Source of the DNA: M3007 sp046160345
GTDB taxonomy: Bacteria; Bacteroidota; Bacteroidia; Chitinophagales; Saprospiraceae
Direction: 5' to 3'
Length of the DNA: 64,000 nt
NCBI GenBank assembly: GCA_046160345.1
Contig: JBJXGO010000027.1
Location: forward strand, 34,746 to 98,745
The translations under genes were made by a program, and so were the position numbers. This document shows, one piece after another, positions 27,876 through 33,635 of the stretch (position 1 is its first letter; every line of letters begins with the position of its first letter). The notes beneath the pieces were generated by a model. It was not told where the DNA came from and ran no database searches. It was given only the letters and a program-made list of their open reading frames with translations.

Positions 27876-28292
27876 ATGAAAAAAGCAATTTTTTTCTTCG
27901 CCTTCTTCCTCGCATTCGGCATGGTCGGTGCTAATGCTCAATCTTGTAAAAGCGCTTCAACTGCTGGCAAATCTTGCTGTGCTAATAAAGCCGCCAAAGC
28001 TGCTGCTTCTGATGCCAGCATTGAAAAGCGTCAGGCAGAAGACGGCTCTATCGCATATGTCCGTAAGGAGGCCGATGCACAAGGCAATGTTCAGTTCGTA
28101 AGTGTACAATTTGATGAAGCTACGAGTGCATTTGTCAATGTTGCTCCTAAATCTGCTTCCGCTGGTACTACTGAAGGCATGGTCAAAAAATCATGCTCAG
28201 CCGGCGAAAAGAAAGCCTGCTGTGCAGGTGGTGCGGCATCTGCTGGCAAATCTTGCTGCGCTAAGCCCGGTGAGAAAAAATCTGAGCAATAA
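27876..28292 (+). CDS. Small Cys-rich exported protein of unknown function
   Basis: 138 residues from the ATG at 27876, which gives a signal peptide (MKKAIFFFAFFLAFGMVGANAQ); an in-frame start 51 bases earlier would spoil it. The mature protein is Ala/Lys/Ser-rich, with a Cys-rich N-terminus (SCKSASTAGKSCCANK), a central beta-like stretch (GSIAYVRKEADAQGNVQFVSVQF), and a Cys-rich C-terminus (KKSCSAGEKKACC then SAGKSCCAKPGEKK). The GKSCCA motif occurs twice, once near each end. Clustered CC pairs suggest metal binding or disulfides in the periplasm, but no family is recognised. It has its own promoter and terminator, so it is probably monocistronic. Confidence 0.72.
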   Translation: MKKAIFFFAFFLAFGMVGANAQSCKSASTAGKSCCANKAAKAAASDASIEKRQAEDGSIAYVRKEADAQGNVQFVSVQFDEATSAFVNVAPKSASAGTTEGMVKKSCSAGEKKACCAGGAASAGKSCCAKPGEKKSEQ

Positions 28293-28318
28293 TTTGCAAA
28301 GATTATCGGTATAAAAAA

Positions 28319-28352
28319 GCCGCTCGGGGAGATTTTCCGAGCGGCCTTTTTA
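28319..28352. terminator. Bidirectional terminator between the Cys-rich gene and the CHRD gene
   Basis: The 9-bp stem GCCGCTCGG / CCGAGCGGC (28319-28327, 28337-28345) is flanked by an A-run on the left and a T-run on the right, so it can end transcripts from both convergent genes. Confidence 0.8.
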
Positions 28353-28385
28353 TTTTTGGAACCTGATTGTATTCAACCGGATGGT

Positions 28386-30182
28386 TTAATTCTTTATCAT
28401 TTTGAATGCGGCAATAATCCCGTGCTGTGCGGATCTTATCTGAGCAAAGTATAGCCCCATTGGCAAGGCACTCAGATCAATAGGGAGAACCAGGGCGCCC
28501 GTGGCAAAAGAATGATTTTCAATACGAATGGGTTTGCCTGCTATATCCATCAAAATTAATTGCCCTTCAAAGGCTTCGGCAATTTCAAGCCTGATCTCTG
28601 TTAAACCCGAACTTGGATTTGGACTGACGGTCATCTCTGAAATTACAGGATTGTTTACGCTTACGTTTTCTGCACAGGTAATGGCACGCAGTATCTGCCC
28701 ACGAATTTCCCCTCCTGGATTTGCGGCCGTATGTACATTGAGGTAGGTGTTGTCGGCCTCGATCAACACCGCGTCATTGCCAGTAATTGGGATTACTCCT
28801 GCAGCCGTTGGTGCGGCCGTGGTGAGCGGTTTTAATACAGGCCCATTAACCCCAAATGCTGCATTATGTATATGTGCAGCAGTGGCAGGCCCACTCAGAC
28901 CATCTACGATATAGAGATAACTCAGGTTTGTATTCAGATGATCCACACTGACAGCAGCGGCACCCAAAGCGGAAGCATTGTTTGAAGGCACTTGCTGGTC
29001 CCCGCAAAGATCAAAAGCATACACCCGGCGCAGGTTGGATTCCATTTGCCCGCGTATCTCGCCACCCGGATTTGCTGTAGTGTGAATGTTGACATACACA
29101 TCTCCTTTAAGTAGATTGGAAACCTGATTTGGGTTTAGTGCCACTGTACCAGTATAAAAATTTGGAGCAGGCGTTGTTGCCAAAGGGACGAGGACTGGAC
29201 CAGCAGATCCGCTGGGTCCGGTGTGGAAATGCGCGGCTGTGGGGGTAAGCCCAGTGACAGACACGAAGTAGGTCAGCGAGTCCAGGCTCGAGTTGAGGCT
29301 GGCAACCGCAGTGCCAATGGCCGATGTGATAACCGGGGGTGTTTCCTGGTCTCCATTGAGCACTGATTCAAAGGTGATCGGGCCAAGCGACCTTAATTGC
29401 CCGCGAATTTCTCCTCCAGGACCGTTTGCTGTGTGAACATTGACGTATAACTCTTTGGCTTCCAATTTTTGGAGAAAATTAAAGGGGAAACCTTGATAAT
29501 CAATATCACCCACAAAGGTATTGGGCAAACCTGCAGACAGGGGCGCTACTACAGGGCCAGATACTCCCTGTACTGCATTATGTATGTGTGCGGCAGTGAC
29601 AGGGCCAGACAGGCCGTTGTAGGAGCCAATATAATGCCCTTTGCCAAAGCCCGGGGAATAAGTAAACCGAAAGACCCCGGTAGCTGTTGTCAAAATTGGA
29701 GGCACTTCTTCAAGGCCATTCAGGATGGCAGCATATTGAAGATCGGTGGCCAGCACCAATTGTCCGCGAATCTCGCCACCGGGATTGGCAGCGGTATGCA
29801 CATTCAGGTAAAGCTCTTTCTTCAATGCTTTAGTGAGCAGGTTGGCAGGTGTAGCGATGGTGGCATTCAAGCTGTTACCGTCAACGTTGCTCGAAAAATT
29901 GGTAAAAACCGGGCCATTTACACCCTCCAGGCCGCTGTGGATGTGACAAGCGGTTACAAGGCCACTTAATCCGCTAAACACGCCGTGAACGGTGATGGTC
30001 GAGCGGTCCTCAGAAAATAAAAACGTAGCCACTCCACGGGCATTGGTTACCACAGCAGGTACTTGCTGGCTGCCCGAAAGGTCGGCCACAAAAAGGAGGC
30101 GGTTGGTAGGGCCTTGTGCGGAGGCAAAACTCAATAGGCTGAGCACAAAGAGCAGGGAAAGCAGGTTGGATTTTAATTGCAT
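28386..30182 (-). CDS. Four-CHRD-domain exported protein with T9SS sorting domain
   Basis: 598 residues with a signal peptide (MQLKSNLLSLLFVLSLLSFASAQ). Four tandem CHRD (chordin-type) domains of ~120 residues each occupy ~28-500. Each carries the GxQxVPP-type opening, an HIHxGxxGxNGPV-type loop and an LYxNVHTxxNPGGEIRGQ ending. The last ~75 residues form a T9SS type A domain (MTVSPNPSSGLTEIRL). CHRD domains are widespread in secreted bacterial proteins, with no proven enzymatic role. It is likely a cell-surface or secreted structural or binding protein. Confidence 0.9.
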   Translation of the reverse strand: MQLKSNLLSLLFVLSLLSFASAQGPTNRLLFVADLSGSQQVPAVVTNARGVATFLFSEDRSTITVHGVFSGLSGLVTACHIHSGLEGVNGPVFTNFSSNVDGNSLNATIATPANLLTKALKKELYLNVHTAANPGGEIRGQLVLATDLQYAAILNGLEEVPPILTTATGVFRFTYSPGFGKGHYIGSYNGLSGPVTAAHIHNAVQGVSGPVVAPLSAGLPNTFVGDIDYQGFPFNFLQKLEAKELYVNVHTANGPGGEIRGQLRSLGPITFESVLNGDQETPPVITSAIGTAVASLNSSLDSLTYFVSVTGLTPTAAHFHTGPSGSAGPVLVPLATTPAPNFYTGTVALNPNQVSNLLKGDVYVNIHTTANPGGEIRGQMESNLRRVYAFDLCGDQQVPSNNASALGAAAVSVDHLNTNLSYLYIVDGLSGPATAAHIHNAAFGVNGPVLKPLTTAAPTAAGVIPITGNDAVLIEADNTYLNVHTAANPGGEIRGQILRAITCAENVSVNNPVISEMTVSPNPSSGLTEIRLEIAEAFEGQLILMDIAGKPIRIENHSFATGALVLPIDLSALPMGLYFAQIRSAQHGIIAAFKMIKN

Positions 30183-30308
30183 GATAAATCAGTTTAAGTT
30201 AAGAATATTGGCTTTTGGAAATCAAAATAAAGGTAGAAATTATTAGTGTTACAAAGGTGTGTTTGCCTATTGCCAGTTATGAATAATCTGATAATAATGA
30301 CAAAAAAA

Positions 30309-30339
30309 GCCGCTGGGAGGAAGATCCGAGCGGCTTTTT
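30309..30339 (-). terminator. Terminator downstream of trpS
   Basis: The stem GCCGCT.../...AGCGGC (30309-30314 and 30329-30334, with further imperfect pairing inside) is flanked by A and T runs, 43 bases after the trpS stop. It is similar in sequence to the terminator at 28319. Confidence 0.7.
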
Positions 30340-30376
30340 GGTATAAAACCTACTTATCCTTTATTTTCGCATAAAC

Positions 30377-31378
30377 CTACTTCAGCGAGCCCAAACCCGT
30401 AATATCACGCACCTCACGCAGGGTTTGTTGCGCCCGCTTGCGGGTTTCCGCGCTGGATTCCTGGATCTGACTTTTTACGTTACGTTTGTCGGCCTGCAAT
30501 TCAGCAAATCGTTCGCGGAAAGGGTTGATAAGATTGACCACTGCATTAGCCACAGCTTCTTTCAGGTCACTGTAGCGAAGCGCGCCGGATTGATAGTCGG
30601 CCATTAGGGCATGGTGCGCATCCATGTCGTTGCAGGCACGGAGGAGTTCAAAGAGGTTTTTCACGCCTGCGCTCATTTCTCCTGTTGCGGTTTCTCCGGT
30701 GTCGGTCACGGCAGATTTGATTTGTTTCCGCACCCGGTCTTCCTCCCCGAAAAGGTTGATGTAATGTTTCTCGCCCAGGCTCTTGCTCATTTTTTTGTTC
30801 GGGTCGGCGGGAGAAAGGATTTTGGGCGTTTCTGTATAAAGCGGCTCGGGATGCACAAAATATTCTTTTCCAAACTGGTGGTTGAAACGTTGTGCTATGT
30901 TCCTTGATAGTTCGAGGTGTTGCTCCTGATCTTTTCCAATAGGCACAAAATCAGCATGATAGATCAAAATGTCAGCTGCTTGCAGCACCGGATAAGCAAA
31001 CAAGCCCAGACTAACAAAAGAATCTTTATCCAACTCGTGCAGTTGGTCTGTTTTGTCCTTGAACTGGGTCATACGAGTTAATTCACCATAGCTGGTGGTG
31101 CAACCGAGTATCCATGACAATTCGGCGTGTTCCGGCACCAGGCTTTGGATAAACAGGTTTTCAGGCTTAATACCACAAGCCAGCAGATAAAAAACCATTT
31201 TCCAGGTGTTCTCCCGAAGCTGTATTGGATTATAGGGCATGGTCATGGAGTGGTAATCCACCACACCATAAAGACAATTATAACCTTCTTGGAGGCGTAC
31301 CCAGTTCTGCACTGCACCGAAATAATTGCCAAGATGAAGGTCGCCGGTAGGCTGTACGCAGGATAGAACGTTTTTCAT
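30377..31378 (-). CDS. trpS: Tryptophanyl-tRNA synthetase
   Basis: 333 residues from the ATG at 31378, which gives MKNVLSCVQPTGDLHLGNYFG, the conserved N-terminus with the HIGH-type motif (TGDLHLGNY, 11-19). The upstream in-frame codons run into the intergenic repeat at 31389 and are rejected. The class I KMSKS motif is at 196-200. Conserved segments DYHSMTMPYNP, SWILGCTTSYGELTRMTQFKDK and PVLQAADILIYHADFVPIGKDQ confirm TrpRS. It charges tRNA-Trp in the cytoplasm. Length and domain order are normal. Confidence 0.97.
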   Translation of the reverse strand: MKNVLSCVQPTGDLHLGNYFGAVQNWVRLQEGYNCLYGVVDYHSMTMPYNPIQLRENTWKMVFYLLACGIKPENLFIQSLVPEHAELSWILGCTTSYGELTRMTQFKDKTDQLHELDKDSFVSLGLFAYPVLQAADILIYHADFVPIGKDQEQHLELSRNIAQRFNHQFGKEYFVHPEPLYTETPKILSPADPNKKMSKSLGEKHYINLFGEEDRVRKQIKSAVTDTGETATGEMSAGVKNLFELLRACNDMDAHHALMADYQSGALRYSDLKEAVANAVVNLINPFRERFAELQADKRNVKSQIQESSAETRKRAQQTLREVRDITGLGSLK

Positions 31379-31388
31379 AGAGCCAAGT

Positions 31389-31438
31389 ATGCCGGAACTC
31401 CGTTCCGGTAATTGCCCTGGAACGGAGTTCCGGGTTAC
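31389..31438. repeat. Composite inverted-repeat element, copy 2
   Basis: GGAACTCCGTTCC and GGAACGGAGTTCC (inverted copies of each other) lie 14 bases apart, ending just before the RidA stop codon. The same two units form the core of the element at 23941-24029, which also ends at a minus-strand stop codon. Confidence 0.75.
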
Positions 31439-31439
31439 A

Positions 31440-31820
31440 TTAAATTGAAGCAATAACGGATATCTCGATATTCACGAACTTGGGAAGTTCAGAGACCTGA
31501 ACCAATTCACGTGCCGGTGCAAATTCGGGTTTGAAATACTCCCCATACACCGCATTGATTCGGCCAAAAAGGTTCATGTCTTTTACAAAAACGGTGGCTT
31601 TCAGCACTTTTTCAAGGCTACTTCCTCCTGCTTCCAAAATAGCCTTCAGATTTTGGATCACCCGATGTGTTTCGACCTCAATGTTGTCCAAAACCAGTTC
31701 GCTTGTAGCGGGGTCTATCGCGATTTGGCCGGAGACATAGAGCAAGCCATTGAACGCAACAGCCTGATTGTAAGGTCCAATAGGTAAGGGGGCGTTGGGG
31801 GTATTGATGATCTGCTTCAT
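31440..31820 (-). CDS. RidA family protein (enamine/imine deaminase)
   Basis: 126 residues, the full RidA/YjgF size. Conserved motifs are NAPLPIGPYNQAV, LYVSGQIAIDP, ILEAGGSSLEKVLKATVFVKDM and the Arg-containing FAPARELVQVSELPK. The active-site Arg of RidA, which hydrolyses reactive 2-aminoacrylate and other enamines, is conserved in the PAR motif. It is a cytoplasmic trimer in studied homologues. It precedes trpS on the same strand, separated by the repeat element. Confidence 0.95.
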   Translation of the reverse strand: MKQIINTPNAPLPIGPYNQAVAFNGLLYVSGQIAIDPATSELVLDNIEVETHRVIQNLKAILEAGGSSLEKVLKATVFVKDMNLFGRINAVYGEYFKPEFAPARELVQVSELPKFVNIEISVIASI

Positions 31821-31829
31821 GGTGTGAGT

Positions 31830-32020
31830 TGGTTACTGGTTATTGGTTATTGGTTGATTGGTGATAGGTTGTTGGGCGAGTTTGGTCTAGATTTTTTTCC
31901 CGGGCGGGCGATGGTTAATTACAGATAACATGGAGAGGTTCGCTCAATCACCAATCAACCAATAACTAATCAACCAATAACCAATCACCAATCAACCAAT
32001 AACCAATCACCAACAACCAT
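31830..32020. repeat. Low-complexity ATTGGTTA / CCAATCAACC repeat block
   Basis: The left part (31830-31880) is a run of ATTGGTTATTGGTTGATTGG-type units. The right part (~31945-32020) is a longer run of the reverse complement (CCAATCACCAATCAACCAAT and variants). Together they form an extended inverted repeat between RidA and rpmF. A related run lies inside uvrA (36433-36510). Confidence 0.75.
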
Positions 32021-32105
32021 TCAACAAAAAACAGAAAAAGCCCCAAATGTCCCGACCTGCGGGATTGGAGCCTCCTCAAATTGCCTGCTTGAAAAAGAGG
32101 CGTAA

Positions 32106-32306
32106 TTATTCTTCTGTGCCTCGAGCTTTGCCCGGCACCAGTACTTGACCACGGTAGTACAAGTCGCCATCCACGGTATAAGCGTGGTGGAACATGTGTA
32201 CTTCGCCCGTGTTCTTGCAAGTGCCCAGTGTAGGCATGTCTGCATGGTCGTGTGTGCGGCGAGCGCGAGTGCGGCGTTTAGAGTGCCGCCATTTTGGATT
32301 TGGCAT
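32106..32306 (-). CDS. rpmF: 50S ribosomal protein L32
   Basis: 66 residues. The basic N-terminus MPNPKWRHSKRRTRARRTHD is followed by TLGTCKNTGEVHMFHHAY, then DGDLYYRGQVLV, the conserved L32 core. Only one cysteine remains, so this is the zinc-independent form of L32. It lies 86 bases downstream of yceD on the same strand, the classic yceD-rpmF pair. plsX/fabH, which follow rpmF in many bacteria, are absent here; an intergenic repeat block and RidA follow instead. A longer frame that overlaps it (32021-32392) is not conserved and is rejected. Confidence 0.93.
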   Translation of the reverse strand: MPNPKWRHSKRRTRARRTHDHADMPTLGTCKNTGEVHMFHHAYTVDGDLYYRGQVLVPGKARGTEE

Positions 32307-32392
32307 GACGCTATTCCTTTGTTCAGCTGCTTTTCAGCAGATGGGTTGTGTAAAAACTTGTAAAGGTTTTCAAACAACCTGTTGTGATTCAA

Positions 32393-32914
32393 TTAATTAT
32401 CCTTATTCAAGTCACGGAGACTATCCCAGATAGAACTGGACTGATTTTCATCCGCGTCAGATTTCAAATGTTTGAGCACTTCAAAATTGCATGGCGGCTT
32501 TTCGTCGTTTTCGCAATCATAAGTGTTCGTAATGGGCAAGGCAAGTACAATAAATTCGTACAGGTACTTTGCCACATTAAAAACCGGTGCATCTCGTTGC
32601 AAAAAAATCACCTCGTCGTCCACTTCGATATCTTCTTCTCCAAACTTCACGATAAGTTGTCGTTCATCTTCAATCGGCAAATCAATCGTAGCGGTGCATC
32701 GGTCGCATTCAGCCTTTATGAAGCCCTCCAGGGTAAAATTGAAGCGCATCAAATCGGGCCGTTTGTCCAATTCGAGTTCAAAATGAACTTTGCCTTCTTG
32801 TACAGGCGAATCCTCGAACTGAGCGAAAAACGCGTGGTCAACCTCAAATTTGAAATGGTGTACTCCTGATTTCAGCCCTTGAATCGGCAAAGAGTACGCA
32901 ACAAAAGCGTCCAT
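32393..32914 (-). CDS. yceD: YceD/DUF177 family protein
   Basis: 173 residues. It has the DUF177 pattern: a hydrophobic/acidic N-terminal half, then the Cys pair AECDRCTATIDLP and an acidic middle region. The Cys-rich CENDEKPPCNFEVL leads to the end IWDSLRDL, a conserved terminal motif (WxxLxxL). YceD proteins are co-transcribed with rpmF and are linked to 23S rRNA accumulation and ribosome assembly in bacteria and plastids. The start at 32914 is supported by the strong promoter directly upstream. Confidence 0.92.
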   Translation of the reverse strand: MDAFVAYSLPIQGLKSGVHHFKFEVDHAFFAQFEDSPVQEGKVHFELELDKRPDLMRFNFTLEGFIKAECDRCTATIDLPIEDERQLIVKFGEEDIEVDDEVIFLQRDAPVFNVAKYLYEFIVLALPITNTYDCENDEKPPCNFEVLKHLKSDADENQSSSIWDSLRDLNKDN

Positions 32915-32942
32915 TGACTTGGCAATTTTTCAAAACGGGCGG

Positions 32943-32973
32943 CAAAAGTACAAAGACTTCTCTTTTTGGCAAA
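32943..32973 (-). promoter_or_regulatory. Predicted promoter of yceD-rpmF
   Basis: On the minus strand TTTG (32973-32970), 19 bases, TACTTTTG (32950-32943): an exact consensus match, 29 bases before the yceD ATG. Confidence 0.65.
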
Positions 32974-33064
32974 GGAAAGCTAGAAAGTATTTCGGACGAG
33001 GGCAAAAAAATCTGCTTGGGATTTCTTATCGACTGTGAAGGTGCTTGCAACAACAGCGATCACG

Positions 33065-33107
33065 TGGAATAAAATTTTGATAAATGTAATTAAATTCCAT
33101 AATTTTG
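33065..33107 (+). promoter_or_regulatory. Promoter and candidate operator of the decayed higBA locus
   Basis: TTTG (33076-33079), 20 bases, TAATTTTG (33100-33107) is a consensus promoter. An inverted repeat TGGAATAAAAT (33065-33075) / ATTAAATTCCA (33089-33099), matching at 9 of 11 positions, spans the -33 element and abuts the -7 element. That is where a HigA repressor would be expected to bind. Confidence 0.55.
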
Positions 33108-33115
33108 CATTCTAA

Positions 33116-33240
33116 ATGGTCATCATCAGCAAAACCATACTGAGGGATTTTGGTACTGAACACCCTCAGGCCATACCGTTTTTATTCGGTTTGTAGACAC
33201 CCACGCTGAGTACGACAAGGTGGACTTAACAACAATTTGA
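33116..33240 (+). pseudogene. higB: HigB toxin remnant with internal deletion
   Basis: From the ATG at 33116 the frame reads MVIISKTILRDFGTEHPQ, the conserved N-terminus of HigB-type RelE-fold mRNA interferases. Then, after a jump, a different frame (33181-33240) reads FIRFVDTHAEYDKVDLTTI and a stop, the conserved HigB C-terminus. The middle of the toxin, about 55-60 codons of a usual ~95-100, is gone, and the two ends are out of frame. The N-terminal frame stops at 33194. The RelE-fold core and its catalytic residues are therefore lost and the toxin must be inactive. Confidence 0.85.
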
Positions 33241-33245
33241 CCATT

Positions 33246-33635
33246 ATGTTATACAAAATCAATTCCGAAGAAGAATACCGTCAGGTCATGGAAAAAGTGG
33301 AGACATATCTCCAAAGGGCCACTCATCACGGAGGGTTTCAAAGCCTGAATTCCACGGAACAGGATGAATTACACCATTTGTCTCTACTCGCTGAGGCCTG
33401 GGAAGATGGCATTCCACTCATGCCCATTCGTCAGCCGAAAACGCTGGTGGAAATGCTCGAATTGAAAATGTACGAGCGCAAACTCAAACAAAAAGATCTG
33501 GCAGAATTACTGGGCGTTTCAGCTACCCGCCTTTCGGAAGTAATGCAAGGAAAGCGTAAGGTAAATATGGATTTGGCAAAGCGGCTTCACACAGTGTTGA
33601 AAATTGATGCGGGGTTTATTTTGGAGCAGGCGTGA
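33246..33635 (+). CDS. higA: HigA-type helix-turn-helix antitoxin
   Basis: 129 residues from the ATG at 33246, 5 bases after the higB remnant stop; a TTG at 33237 overlapping that stop is a less likely start. The C-terminal half is a Xre-type HTH (LKQKDLAELLGVSATRLSEVMQGKRKVNMDLAKRLHTVLKID). The N-terminal half, with EEEYRQVMEKVETYL and HHLSLLAEAWED, is typical of HigA antitoxins of Bacteroidota. It likely once neutralised HigB and repressed the locus; with the toxin gone it is an orphan regulator. The 3' end overlaps the convergent uvrA stop by 20 bases. Confidence 0.88.
   Translation: MLYKINSEEEYRQVMEKVETYLQRATHHGGFQSLNSTEQDELHHLSLLAEAWEDGIPLMPIRQPKTLVEMLELKMYERKLKQKDLAELLGVSATRLSEVMQGKRKVNMDLAKRLHTVLKIDAGFILEQA

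Noticed and set aside
31830..32020. Possible CRISPR or origin in the ATTGGTT repeats
   Set aside because: Units are too short and irregular for CRISPR, and there are no DnaA-box clusters or replication genes nearby.
32021..32392. 123-codon minus-strand frame over rpmF
   Set aside because: The overlapping 66-codon frame is an evident L32 protein; the longer frame is its shadow.
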